The notes below the pieces were generated by a model that was not told the DNA's origin, did not search any database, and saw only the letters and a program-made list of their open reading frames with translations. DNA of 46,497 nt. Origin: Bacteroidetes bacterium GWA2_40_15 (GTDB taxonomy: Bacteria; Bacteroidota; Bacteroidia; Bacteroidales; VadinHA17). The stretch spans positions 1-46,497 of the forward strand of contig MENI01000031.1 of the NCBI GenBank assembly GCA_001768195.1, written 5' to 3'. The number at the start of each line of letters is the position of its first letter. Within the stretch, counting starts at the first letter, position 1. The position numbers and the translations under genes were made by a program. Below, piece after piece: positions 8,005 to 17,088 of this stretch.

Positions 8005-9717
8005 ATGAAAAAACTCAGAAGCTTTATTATCCTGATTCTTGCCGCAACTCTTATGACAGGGTGTAGTGGCCTGAATAAAATGAAGAAAAACGCCGGTCAG
8101 ATCAAGTATGAGGTAACCCCTAAAGTTCTTGAAGCACATGCCGGAATGGTTAACATCACTATCAAAGGTACATTTCCTTCAAATTATTTTGATAAGAAGA
8201 CTACATTGACAGCAACACCTGTTCTGAAGTATTCAGGCGGCGAAATTGCTTTTGATAAGGTACAGGTTGTACAGGGTGAAAGTGTTCAGGCAAATAACAA
8301 AGTCATCAACTATACAGGCGGTGATTTTACTTACACCAGTTCAATTCCTTATACGGATGCTATGAAATTATCAGAACTGATGTTACAGGTAAAGGCACAG
8401 AGAGGAACAACCACTCTTGATTTTGATCCTGTAAAACTTGCCGATGGGGTTATTGCTACGTCAACACTTGTTGAAAAGCATGGTATGCCTGTTATGATGA
8501 AAGATAAATTTGTCAGGATAATCCCGGAAACCGGCATAGCTGACATAAACTATGTAATCAACAGGGCTGACCTTCAGCCAAAGGAACTCAAAGCTGAAGA
8601 TATTACTCTCCTCAAGAAATATATCCAGGATGTTAATGCTGATCCAAACCGTACTTTCAAGACCACAGTTGTTAGTTCATATGCATCTCCCGATGGAGCA
8701 TTTGCCCTTAACGAAAGACTTTCAGGCAACAGGGGAACCACTGCTGATAAATTCATCAAGAAAGAATTTGCAAAGGTTGAAGCAGCTAAATCAGCCGGTT
8801 TCTTTGATTCAAAAACAACCGCTGAAGACTGGGATGGCTTCAAGACAGAAGTTGAGAATTCAACAATGCAGGATAAGGACCTGATCCTCCGCGTACTTTC
8901 AATGTATTCTGACCCTGAAGTACGTGAGAGAGAGATCAAAAACATGGCAGCTGCTTATGAAAACCTTAAGACAGACATTCTTCCGAAACTGAGAAGATCA
9001 AAAATGATTGTTAATGTTGACAAGGTTGGCCGAAGCGATGAGCAGATACTTGCAGCAATGAGAGGTGATGCAAAAGTACTTGGTCTTGAAGAGATGCTCT
9101 ATGCAGCTACTCTTACCAAGGACCAGAATGAGCAACTTAAATTCTATCAGACAGCCCTGACGAATTTCCCGAAATGCATCCGTGCACAGAATAATATCGG
9201 TTACATCAGCATGTCATTGGGCAAAGTTGACGATGCTATTGCAGCATTTGAGAAGGCAAAAGCTATGGATAACAATGATGTTGTTAAGAACAACCTTGGA
9301 ATGGGCGCTCTTGTGAAAGGTGATATGGTGAAAGCTGAAGAGTATTTCACATCGATGACAGCTGCAACCGCAGAATCAAAGTGGGGAATGGGCGTTATTT
9401 CAATAACGAAAGGCGAATATGACAAGGCCGTTAACTACTTTGGTTCAGAACCTTGTTTCAATGCAGCTCTTGCTCAGGCTCTTAAAGGCGATAACAATAA
9501 AGCTAAAGCAACACTTGACGCAGTTAAGGAACCATGCAAAGGCAAAACTGGTTACCTCAAAGCTGTTGTAGGTGCCCGTCTTGATGACAGGAACTATATG
9601 CTCAGCGGACTTCGTGAAGCTATTGGAGTTAATTCAGACTGGAAAGCATATGCAAAAACAGATCTTGAATTTGCCAAGTTCTTCAATGATGATACATTCA
9701 AATCGACTGTTCAGTAA
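8005..9717 (+). CDS. Lipoprotein with OmpA-like segment and TPR repeats
   Basis: A 570-residue lipoprotein: basic n-region, hydrophobic stretch and lipobox LMTGC (Cys20) predict export and lipidation. The region around 220-260 (SSYASPDGAFALNERLSGNR) resembles the peptidoglycan-binding core of OmpA-like domains, with the usual glycine-glutamate replaced by aspartate-glycine. Residues about 375-540 contain TPR-like helical repeats, for example ALTNFPKCIRAQNNIGYISM. This architecture occurs in conserved Bacteroidota envelope proteins, and an envelope-tethering scaffold role is inferred. It is transcribed alone and ends at a strong bidirectional terminator. Confidence 0.8.
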   Translation: MKKLRSFIILILAATLMTGCSGLNKMKKNAGQIKYEVTPKVLEAHAGMVNITIKGTFPSNYFDKKTTLTATPVLKYSGGEIAFDKVQVVQGESVQANNKVINYTGGDFTYTSSIPYTDAMKLSELMLQVKAQRGTTTLDFDPVKLADGVIATSTLVEKHGMPVMMKDKFVRIIPETGIADINYVINRADLQPKELKAEDITLLKKYIQDVNADPNRTFKTTVVSSYASPDGAFALNERLSGNRGTTADKFIKKEFAKVEAAKSAGFFDSKTTAEDWDGFKTEVENSTMQDKDLILRVLSMYSDPEVREREIKNMAAAYENLKTDILPKLRRSKMIVNVDKVGRSDEQILAAMRGDAKVLGLEEMLYAATLTKDQNEQLKFYQTALTNFPKCIRAQNNIGYISMSLGKVDDAIAAFEKAKAMDNNDVVKNNLGMGALVKGDMVKAEEYFTSMTAATAESKWGMGVISITKGEYDKAVNYFGSEPCFNAALAQALKGDNNKAKATLDAVKEPCKGKTGYLKAVVGARLDDRNYMLSGLREAIGVNSDWKAYAKTDLEFAKFFNDDTFKSTVQ

Positions 9718-9742
9718 GATTAACTGATATAACATTATTAAA

Positions 9743-9785
9743 AGGGCCGTTCTGAGCGAAGTCGAAGAGCGGTCCTATTTTTTTT
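9743..9785. terminator. Bidirectional terminator made from a dispersed repeat
   Basis: An 11-bp stem with two wobble pairs (9743-9753 with 9766-9776) is followed by T8 on the plus strand, and by TTTT on the minus strand. The loop contains GAGCGAAGTCGAA, part of the widespread CTGAGCGAAGTCGAAG repeat. It serves both convergent genes. Confidence 0.75.
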
Positions 9786-9787
9786 AC

Positions 9788-10330
9788 TCATCCCCCTCCC
9801 GATAGGGTGCGGTTCTTATTCATCTCCCACAGCACTATCCCTGCACTTACAGCAATGTTGAATGAATGCTTGGTACCGAACTGAGGAATCTCAATGCACA
9901 GATCACACATATCAATAATGCTCTGATCAACTCCGTATATCTCATGTCCGAAGATAAGGGCATATTTTTTTCCGGCTTCTGTAACTATGTCCTGAAGCTC
10001 AACTGCTCCTTCAGCCTGTTCAACTGCAATAATATAATATCCGTTTTCCTTAAGTTCCTGGACTGCTTCAGAAGTTGAGTGAAAGTATTTCCATATTACA
10101 GTTTCAGTAGCCCCGAGAGCAGTTTTCTGTATCTCCCTGTGAGGAGGCCTGGCTGTGATACCGCACAGGTATATCGCTTCAACAAGAAAAGCGTCAGCAG
10201 TGCGGAACACTGAGCCCACGTTGCTCTGGCTCCTTACATTATCCAGTATAATGGTAACAGGTGCTTTTTGTGATGCCCTGAACTGTTCAACTGTCTTCCT
10301 TTCCAGTTCAGAGTTTAGAAGTTTCCGCAT
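9788..10330 (-). CDS. SpoU/TrmH-family RNA 2'-O-methyltransferase
   Basis: A 180-residue SPOUT-fold methyltransferase using S-adenosylmethionine to methylate a ribose in tRNA or rRNA. All three family motifs are present: NVRSQSNVGSVFRTADAF (motif 1, about 32-49), ALIFGHEIYGVDQ (motif 2) and the knot motif IPQFGTKHSFNIAVSAG (motif 3). It is close to the minimal catalytic domain, lacking the N-terminal L30e-like substrate domain of RlmB-type enzymes. The exact nucleotide target is not predictable here. It is convergent with the lipoprotein gene and shares its terminator. Confidence 0.88.
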   Translation of the reverse strand: MRKLLNSELERKTVEQFRASQKAPVTIILDNVRSQSNVGSVFRTADAFLVEAIYLCGITARPPHREIQKTALGATETVIWKYFHSTSEAVQELKENGYYIIAVEQAEGAVELQDIVTEAGKKYALIFGHEIYGVDQSIIDMCDLCIEIPQFGTKHSFNIAVSAGIVLWEMNKNRTLSGGG

Positions 10331-10341
10331 GATTTTTTATG

Positions 10342-10349
10342 CAAAATTA
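10342..10349 (-). promoter_or_regulatory. -7 box of the RNA methyltransferase gene
   Basis: TAATTTTG on the minus strand, exact TAnnTTTG. Only 11 nt separate it from the ATG, so the transcript would be almost leaderless. Confidence 0.45.
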
Positions 10350-10432
10350 ATTAAATAATAGTGGAATTATTGCTATTTTGTCGACATAGAATTATGTGAA
10401 TAAGAGTTTGTTAATCATTTAACTTCCACAGG

Positions 10433-11626
10433 ATGAACATTCATGAATTTCAGGGCAAGTCGCTGTTAAAGGCATACAATGTTGATATACAGGAAGGTTT
10501 TGTTGCTGAAACACCTGAACAGGCTGTAATGGTAGCAAAACAGTTGCAGGAGAAATTCGGGTCGGAATATTTTGTTGTAAAGGCTCAGATACATGCAGGC
10601 GGACGGGGTAAAGGAGGAGGCGTTAAACTGGCAAAATCACTTGAGGATGTAAAACGTATTTCAGGCCAGATACTCGGTATGCAACTGGTGACTCCCCAGA
10701 CTGGTCCTGAGGGAAAAAGAGTAAACAGGATACTGATAGCACAGGACGTTTACTATAAGGGAGCATCAGAACACAGGGAATTTTATATAAGCCTGCTTCT
10801 CAACAGGAACAGCAGCAGGAATATTTTTATGTACTCACCTGAAGGAGGAATGTCAATCGAAGAGGTTGCTGAAAAAACACCCGATCTTATTTTTACTGAA
10901 GAGATTGATCCTGGCATAGGATTACAGGATTTCCAGACAAGGAACATCGCCTTCAGGCTTGGATTATCAGGTACTGCTTTCAAAAATATGCAGAAATTCC
11001 TCAAGGGTATATATGAGACATATACAAGTATTGATGCCCAGCTTCTTGAAATAAACCCGGTACTTAAAACCAGTGACAACAGAATTCTTGCAGTCGATTG
11101 CAAGCTTGTACTTGATGATAATGCCCTGTTCAGACATCCTGAATTGTTAAGCATGAGAGATATTAATGAGGAGGATCCTGTTGAGGTTGAAGCCGGTAAG
11201 CATAATCTGAATTTTGTTAAACTCGACGGAAATGTCGGATGCATGGTTAATGGGGCCGGACTTGCCATGGCCACAATGGATATTATTAAACTATCAGGCG
11301 GTTCGCCTGCCAATTTCCTTGATGTAGGAGGAGGAGCCAGTCCTAAGACCGTTGAAGCCGGATTCAGGATAATCCTGAAGGATCCTGAAGTAAAGGCAAT
11401 ACTCATAAATATATTCGGGGGTATTGTAAGGTGCGACAGGGTTGCAAACGGTGTGGTTGAGGCATATAAGTCAATTGGCAGTATAAATGTTCCGGTAATC
11501 GTACGTTTGCAGGGAACAAATGCCATAGAAGCCAAACAGATCATTGATAACTCAGGACTGGAGGTCTTCTCTGCTGTAACATTCAGTGAGGCCGCCGAAC
11601 TGGTTACAAAGGTTTTAAACAGGTAA
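10433..11626 (+). CDS. sucC: Succinyl-CoA ligase beta subunit
   Basis: A 397-residue ATP-grasp subunit that, with SucD, interconverts succinyl-CoA and succinate with NTP formation. Visible signatures: N-terminal MNIHEFQGKSLLKAY, the nucleotide-binding HAGGRGKGGGVKLAKS (about 52-67), and the C-terminal FLDVGGGASP and NIFGGIVRCD stretches. The partner sucD, usually immediately downstream in proteobacteria, is absent; a convergent CDGSH gene follows instead. The alpha subunit is presumably encoded elsewhere. No obvious TAnnTTTG box was found upstream. Confidence 0.93.
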   Translation: MNIHEFQGKSLLKAYNVDIQEGFVAETPEQAVMVAKQLQEKFGSEYFVVKAQIHAGGRGKGGGVKLAKSLEDVKRISGQILGMQLVTPQTGPEGKRVNRILIAQDVYYKGASEHREFYISLLLNRNSSRNIFMYSPEGGMSIEEVAEKTPDLIFTEEIDPGIGLQDFQTRNIAFRLGLSGTAFKNMQKFLKGIYETYTSIDAQLLEINPVLKTSDNRILAVDCKLVLDDNALFRHPELLSMRDINEEDPVEVEAGKHNLNFVKLDGNVGCMVNGAGLAMATMDIIKLSGGSPANFLDVGGGASPKTVEAGFRIILKDPEVKAILINIFGGIVRCDRVANGVVEAYKSIGSINVPVIVRLQGTNAIEAKQIIDNSGLEVFSAVTFSEAAELVTKVLNR

Positions 11627-11682
11627 CCGGCCAGGTATTCAGCAGGCAGTCGCATAAAAATGAAGTGTTGCAGTGATAATTC

Positions 11683-11874
11683 TTATTTTTTATGAGAATC
11701 GTCGCAGTATGGTTTATTATTTGACTTCCCACACCTGCAAAGCCATATCTCTCCGGGAGATTCCTCCTTGTTTCTCTTCAGATCCTTTATTATAAAATTG
11801 CCGGATATTTTTAGCGGACCGAATTCAATTACTTCAACAATTGCCTGAGGCTTTTTATTATTATTCTCTTCCAT
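11683..11874 (-). CDS. Small CDGSH iron-sulfur protein
   Basis: A 63-residue protein consisting of one CDGSH (mitoNEET-type) motif, CRCGKSNNKPYCDDSH near the C-terminus, providing the 3-Cys-1-His ligands of a labile 2Fe-2S cluster. The usual glycine reads Asp (CDDSH), an uncommon variant that leaves the ligands intact. The N-terminal half (about 10-35) carries the beta segment VIEFGPLKISGNF typical of these proteins. It lies 9 nt downstream of the larger CDGSH gene on the same strand, so the two are likely co-transcribed and may share a redox or Fe-S handling role. Confidence 0.8.
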   Translation of the reverse strand: MEENNNKKPQAIVEVIEFGPLKISGNFIIKDLKRNKEESPGEIWLCRCGKSNNKPYCDDSHKK

Positions 11875-11883
11875 TATTATTTA

Positions 11884-12396
11884 CTAACCATTAAATCCTG
11901 TTTTTCTGTGTCTTCCGTCGCAAAATGGCTGATGATCACTTACACCGCATCTGCATATTGATATCATGCCATCGCTGACCACTTTTTTGGTTGTACCGTA
12001 AGTAAGTTCGAAATCTCCTTTAAGCACTACCGGACCATCGATCATAACCTTGACAGATACCGGTGTCTCTTCAATAACTGAATTCTTATCCTGCATAAGG
12101 CCGGGCCTGCGGAATTTAATATGGTTATACTGGTCGGCCCTTACATCCTGGTTTTTCTCCTCATCGTTCCATTTCCATGCCAGTGCATCGGTCGGACACA
12201 GATTAACAACCTCAATTATCTTCTCGGTTGAGGCACCTTCCATATCCACCCAGGGCCTCCTGCTGGGATCAAACACTTCAATAAGTTCCCTGTAGCAATA
12301 TGATGCATGTACACAGGCCGAAGGTTTCCAGTAAACTGTTATATCTTTATTCCTGTATCTTTTACCACCCGAAAAGTGGTTTTCATCTTTCTCCAT
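11884..12396 (-). CDS. 4Fe-4S mono-cluster domain fused to CDGSH domain
   Basis: A 170-residue two-domain iron-sulfur protein. The first domain (VYWKPSACVHASYCYREL ... VNLCPTDALAW) matches the divergent mono-cluster ferredoxin family Fer4_19. The second (about 110-165) is a CDGSH domain with CRCGVSDHQPFCDGRH, retaining three Cys and one His but with Arg at the usual Ser. I prefer the ATG at 12396, which starts just before the ferredoxin domain; an upstream in-frame ATG at 12498 would add 34 residues unlike the family. Function is not established for the fusion; electron transfer or Fe-S sensing is inferred. A 350-bp AT-rich stretch lies upstream, with a 7-bp inverted repeat at 12531-12549. 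Confidence 0.8.
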   Translation of the reverse strand: MEKDENHFSGGKRYRNKDITVYWKPSACVHASYCYRELIEVFDPSRRPWVDMEGASTEKIIEVVNLCPTDALAWKWNDEEKNQDVRADQYNHIKFRRPGLMQDKNSVIEETPVSVKVMIDGPVVLKGDFELTYGTTKKVVSDGMISICRCGVSDHQPFCDGRHRKTGFNG

Positions 12397-12746
12397 CAGT
12401 GACCTGATTAAATTATTCAAGCAAGCTTTGAAATACTTGCTATACTGCCTTTTGTCCTTTTTTTCTGCTGGCAATATAGTTATTAAAAAATGTGGCATTA
12501 ATGAATAGCCTGCAATTTAACATTTTTTTAATTTGGATGTTTTCCAAATAAGAATGAATCACTAAACATGTGTTTTTCATGAGCTACATTAAATCAGCAC
12601 GAAACAAAAAGGAATATAAATACCTGACTCTGATATGACTTTTAAAATTTAGGAGATTTGTCACAATAATTAATCAGAATTATTATTAAATTGCATTAAT
12701 TCTGTTGTGTGAAAGTTTACAGGGATTAATTGGGGATTACAAGTTT

Positions 12747-14627
12747 ATGTTTACTAATGGTTTGGTTTACAGGTTCTTTTCGGCCGGCAAATATCTTATA
12801 TGCCTTCCACTGGTTTTAGTTTTTATTCTCATTAGCTTCTCATTGTCTTCAGTTTCCGGGAACTCAGTATCTCTTACTGATTCAATATGGGGGACATCTG
12901 CCTCATTCATTCATCTGATGCTGACACTGACCGGTGCCCTGGTAATAATCTGTCTCCTGATCATTTATTTTTCACTTAAGCTTAAAAGGCTGAATGCTGA
13001 GTTGCTTGCAAAAAACAGAGATATCATTACTGAAAATAAAGATCTTCTGAAAGTAAAAAATGAACTTGCTTTTCAGAAAGAACTTGGTGCAAAGAAACAT
13101 TATGAGTCTGAAGAGTTTTTCAGGATTCTCGTGCAATCAGTCAGCGACGGGATATCTTTTTATGATAAGGATAGAAACCTGAAATATGCAAACCCTGCTT
13201 TTTTTACAGTAACAGGTACTGACAGAGAGTCATACACTTATAAGGCTTTTACTGCTAATTTGCATCCCGAGTATAATGATTATTCCAAAAAGAGAGAGGA
13301 TGGATTATTTAAGGATGGATTTTATGAAAGTGATATAAGCATAAGACATAAAAACGGAAATTATGTTATCCTTTCAACCCGTTCAGTTGTTGTAAAAAGC
13401 AATACCGGTGAAATGCTTGGATCGCTCACGGTAATGCGTGATATTACAAAGCTCAGGAATGGCATGGAAGAGATACTTAAAACAAATATTGAGAGTGAAA
13501 CCAGCAACAGGCTTAAAGCCGGTTTCCTTGCCAATATTTCACATGAGATAAGAACCCCTCTTAACAGTGTTGTTGGATTTGCAAATCTTCTCCTTGATGA
13601 TAATCTTGAAAGGGAGACGAGGGAAGAATACGTCGAGCATATCAATTACAACAGTGAAAAACTGCTCCAGATAATAGGCGATATTATTGATCTGTCGCGC
13701 CTTTCAAGTTCACAGATACAAATTACTTATGAAGAAGCTTCCCTTTATGAACTTGTTGGAGAGGTTATGGATGATGCAAAAGTGATAATAAAACGCACTG
13801 ATAAACCCATCATACTGAGTGTTAAAAATGATACAGGAGGTTCCAATGATCTTGTCTTTACCGACAGGATATGGCTCAAAAGAGTTTTGAATCATCTGAT
13901 GGACAATGCGATAAAATTTACACTTGATGGCTCAATCGAATTAATATATTCTATTGATAATAACTATATTGTGTTTATAGTTAAAGATACGGGTATAGGA
14001 ATTAACAAAGAGAATCTTGCGAGGATATTTGAAGAATTCAGACAGGAGGTTGATGGTCATCATCGGCCTTTTGAAGGACTGGGCGTTGGTCTTACACTCG
14101 CAAAAGAGGTTGTAGAGAGAATGGGAGGAAGAATAAATGTAGAGTCAGAGAAAGGCATTGGATCGGCATTCAGGTTCCAGATTCCTTACAGGCCCGCCGG
14201 AACAAGGTCAAGATTAAGACAAGCTGCTGCTGATACTATGGAGAAGCCTGTCGACTGGAGAACACACAAATGCCTTCTGGTTGATGATAACAGGGATGTA
14301 CTGATTTATCTTAGCAGGATCCTGGTTGATACCGGAATATCAATTTTAACTGCACGATCGGGTTTTGAGGCACTCGAAATGGTAAAAGCAGATAATAGTA
14401 TTGATGTTGTCATTCTTGATATGCAGATGCCGGAAATGAATGGAATTGAAGCAACAAAGGAGATCAAAAAGTTCCGCATCAACCTCCCGATAATTGCACA
14501 GACTGCTTTCGTTTTTGAGAATGATACTGACATTATCCTTGAAGCAGGATGCGATGCCTGCCTTATCAAACCAATAAGAAGAGAACATCTTATTACTGTT
14601 ATGTCGAGTTTTATAAAACAGGAATAA
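12747..14627 (+). CDS. Hybrid sensor histidine kinase with PAS and receiver domains
   Basis: A 626-residue inner-membrane hybrid kinase. Order: two membrane segments (about 15-38 and 53-77) with a short periplasmic loop, a coiled-coil linker, a PAS domain (about 110-230), HisKA with the phosphorylated His at about 266 (ANISHEIRTPLNSVVGFA), an HATPase domain with N box LMDNAIKFT, DTGIGI and GLGVGLTLAKE, and a C-terminal receiver with phospho-acceptor Asp at about 558 (VVILDMQMPEMNG). The ATG at 12747 leaves a natural hydrophobic N-terminus; a TTG at 12705 would add 14 residues. No response regulator or output gene lies beside it, so its signal and target are unknown. Confidence 0.9.
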   Translation: MFTNGLVYRFFSAGKYLICLPLVLVFILISFSLSSVSGNSVSLTDSIWGTSASFIHLMLTLTGALVIICLLIIYFSLKLKRLNAELLAKNRDIITENKDLLKVKNELAFQKELGAKKHYESEEFFRILVQSVSDGISFYDKDRNLKYANPAFFTVTGTDRESYTYKAFTANLHPEYNDYSKKREDGLFKDGFYESDISIRHKNGNYVILSTRSVVVKSNTGEMLGSLTVMRDITKLRNGMEEILKTNIESETSNRLKAGFLANISHEIRTPLNSVVGFANLLLDDNLERETREEYVEHINYNSEKLLQIIGDIIDLSRLSSSQIQITYEEASLYELVGEVMDDAKVIIKRTDKPIILSVKNDTGGSNDLVFTDRIWLKRVLNHLMDNAIKFTLDGSIELIYSIDNNYIVFIVKDTGIGINKENLARIFEEFRQEVDGHHRPFEGLGVGLTLAKEVVERMGGRINVESEKGIGSAFRFQIPYRPAGTRSRLRQAAADTMEKPVDWRTHKCLLVDDNRDVLIYLSRILVDTGISILTARSGFEALEMVKADNSIDVVILDMQMPEMNGIEATKEIKKFRINLPIIAQTAFVFENDTDIILEAGCDACLIKPIRREHLITVMSSFIKQE

Positions 14628-14680
14628 CTTCCACTTATTCAGAGGGGAAAATATCCTATTTTTACTCTCTATTCTGACAA

Positions 14681-16945
14681 ATGACAAGAACCCGCTTTGC
14701 CGATATTATTCTGCCCCTGGCAGTAAGGGGAAGATTTACTTACATGGTACCTGAAAGTATCATTGATTATGTTAAGCCAGGTATGAGGGTTATTGTCCCA
14801 TTTAGCAGTAACAGACTCTATACCGGTATCATCTGCGCACTGCATGATCAGCCGCCAGCTGTCAGAAACATAAGGACAGTATCTGAACTGATTGATATTG
14901 TCCCTTCTGTAAATGAAATGCAGCTGAAGTTATGGCTATGGATCTCTGAATACTATATGTGCAGCGAAGGCGAGGTGATGAAAGCAGCTCTTCCTTCAGA
15001 GATCAGTCTCAATAACTATAAACAAAAACTGGAGAACTACATAATCCTTGCCCGTAAGTTTTCAGACGATGAGCTTAATAAAATTCTTGACAGTCTTAAG
15101 AAAGCTCCCAGGCAACAGGAGCTTCTCCTTTCCTGGCTCAGATTATCCGGATACGGTTCGGGTTCACCAGATATTCCCGTCAGGAAATCATCTCTTTTAG
15201 CAGAATCTCATTCCACTCCTGCTGCTTTTGAGACTCTCGCATCAAAAGGTGTTCTGTCTTCCCGGCATCAGCCGGTGTCAAGGATTTCAGATGAAGTAAC
15301 TGATATGGAACCCGTAAAAAAATTAAGTGCTGCCCAGTCGCAGGCCTTCAATTCAATAAAAAACCATTTTAATGAGAAAGATATTGTTCTTGTGCACGGA
15401 GTAACATCAAGTGGTAAAACAGAAATTTATATCCATCTTATTGAGGAACAGATAAAGAAGGGAAAGCAGGTATTATACATGTTACCGGAGATAGCTCTGA
15501 CTACTCAGATAATTCTCAGGCTAAAAAAGCACTTCGGAGACTTAACCGGGGTTTATCACTCACGGCTGAGTGATCCTGAACGGGTTGAAATATGGAACAG
15601 GATTGCAGGTAATGATGACTCTGGTTGTTACAGACTTATACTTGGTGTCAGGTCTTCTTTATTCCTTCCTTTTAATAACCTGGGACTTGTAATTGTTGAT
15701 GAAGAACACGACGGATCTTATAAGCAGCACGATCCCGCACCACGATATCACGCACGCGATTCTGCAATTATACTGGCTGCCCTGCATAAAGCAAAAACTA
15801 TACTTGGTTCAGCTTCCCCGTCAATCGAAAGCTACAACAATACAATCAGCGGAAAGTACGGATTAACTGAACTGATGGAGAGGTTCGGTCAGATTAAACT
15901 GCCTGAGATTATCCTGGCAAATACACGTGAAGCCTACAAGAGAAAGCTTATGGTCTCACATTTTACTCCTGAATTGCTCCGTGCCATGGATGATGCCCTT
16001 GGCAGGGAGGAACAGATAATCCTTTTCCAGAACCGCAGGGGATTTTCACCTTACATTGAGTGTTCGGAATGCGGATGGATACCGGTATGTATCCAGTGTT
16101 CGGTAAATCTGACTTATCATAAAGGAATAAACAGGCTGGTATGCCACTATTGCGGATATAACACCGGAATGCCCTCGAAATGCGAAAGCTGCCATACCAC
16201 CGGAATGGTAACAAGAGGATTTGGCACCGAGAAGATAGAAGATGAGATTAAGATCGTATTCCCTTCAGCAAGGGTGGCAAGGATGGATCAGGATACAACG
16301 AGAAACAAGAACTCTTTCAATAAGATCATAAAGGCATTTGAAGAGCGGAGGATCGATATTCTGATAGGTACCCAGATGATATCAAAAGGCCTCGACTTTG
16401 AGAATCTGACAGTTGTTGGTGTATTAAATGCCGATAACCTGTTGCATTATCCCGATTTCAGGGCACATGAAAGAAGCTTCCAGATGCTGGAACAGGTAAG
16501 CGGCAGAGCAGGACGAAGAGAAAAGCAGGGCAGGGTTGTGATACAGACATCTGATCCTGCAAACAGGATAATAAGACTGGTTCTAAGGCATGATTATGAA
16601 GGAATGTTCAGGTTGCAGGCTGAGGAGAGAAAATCATTCAACTATCCTCCTTTCTGCCGGCTGGTCAGGATAAATGTAAAACATAAGGACCGGTCACTGC
16701 TGAATTATTACTCAGGAATTCTGGGAAGCGATCTGCGGCAGGCATTCGGGAAGAGAGTACTTGGTCCCGAATCCCCTGCAATCTCACAGGTTCAGATGTG
16801 GTATATCAAAACAATCCTTATAAAGATAGAAAGGGAAAAACCTCATGCCAGGGCCAAGCAGCTTATTGCTGATGCAATTGAGAGGGTTGAAAAAGAGAAG
16901 GGAGCATCGGCGCTGAGGATTGCGGTTGATGTGGATCCGTATTGA
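14681..16945 (+). CDS. priA: Primosomal replication restart helicase PriA
   Basis: A 754-residue 3'-5' superfamily 2 helicase that reloads DnaB at stalled or repaired forks. The Walker A motif GVTSSGKTE is at about 240-248 and the Walker B box DEEH at about 340-343. Eight Cys positions of the two zinc clusters follow in CSECGWIPVCIQC and CHYCGYN ... KCESC, then the helicase motif GRAGR. The N-terminal 3'-DNA-binding domain (FTYMVPESIIDYVKPGMRV) is intact. It starts 53 nt after the kinase gene and could be read through from it or from a weak TATTTTTA box near 14657. Confidence 0.95.
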   Translation: MTRTRFADIILPLAVRGRFTYMVPESIIDYVKPGMRVIVPFSSNRLYTGIICALHDQPPAVRNIRTVSELIDIVPSVNEMQLKLWLWISEYYMCSEGEVMKAALPSEISLNNYKQKLENYIILARKFSDDELNKILDSLKKAPRQQELLLSWLRLSGYGSGSPDIPVRKSSLLAESHSTPAAFETLASKGVLSSRHQPVSRISDEVTDMEPVKKLSAAQSQAFNSIKNHFNEKDIVLVHGVTSSGKTEIYIHLIEEQIKKGKQVLYMLPEIALTTQIILRLKKHFGDLTGVYHSRLSDPERVEIWNRIAGNDDSGCYRLILGVRSSLFLPFNNLGLVIVDEEHDGSYKQHDPAPRYHARDSAIILAALHKAKTILGSASPSIESYNNTISGKYGLTELMERFGQIKLPEIILANTREAYKRKLMVSHFTPELLRAMDDALGREEQIILFQNRRGFSPYIECSECGWIPVCIQCSVNLTYHKGINRLVCHYCGYNTGMPSKCESCHTTGMVTRGFGTEKIEDEIKIVFPSARVARMDQDTTRNKNSFNKIIKAFEERRIDILIGTQMISKGLDFENLTVVGVLNADNLLHYPDFRAHERSFQMLEQVSGRAGRREKQGRVVIQTSDPANRIIRLVLRHDYEGMFRLQAEERKSFNYPPFCRLVRINVKHKDRSLLNYYSGILGSDLRQAFGKRVLGPESPAISQVQMWYIKTILIKIEREKPHARAKQLIADAIERVEKEKGASALRIAVDVDPY

Positions 16946-17044
16946 AAAAGGCGAAAGGCGAAAGGCGGAAGGAGGAAGGGGCTTCGGGCTACAGGCTAAG
17001 GGATTGTATTTTGAGTTCCCCTCGGAGGGGTTAGGTGTGGGTTT
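16946..17044 (+). repeat. GAAAGGC tandem and G-rich dispersed repeats
   Basis: Directly after the priA stop, a 7-nt unit (GAAAGGC) is repeated three times and degenerates into GGAAGG. A second motif at about 17016-17044 has a CCCCT/AGGGG hairpin followed by GTTAGGTGTGGGTTTT, resembling the inner repeats of the DUF559 element. No gene is present before the ATG at 17089. Confidence 0.5.
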
Positions 17045-17088
17045 TATTAAAGAAAATTCAACTATTTTTATACATTAAAACATTCATA

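Noticed and set aside
12396-12498. Extra N-terminal 34 residues of the Fer4_19-CDGSH protein
   Set aside because: They do not resemble the family and there is a good ATG directly before the ferredoxin domain.
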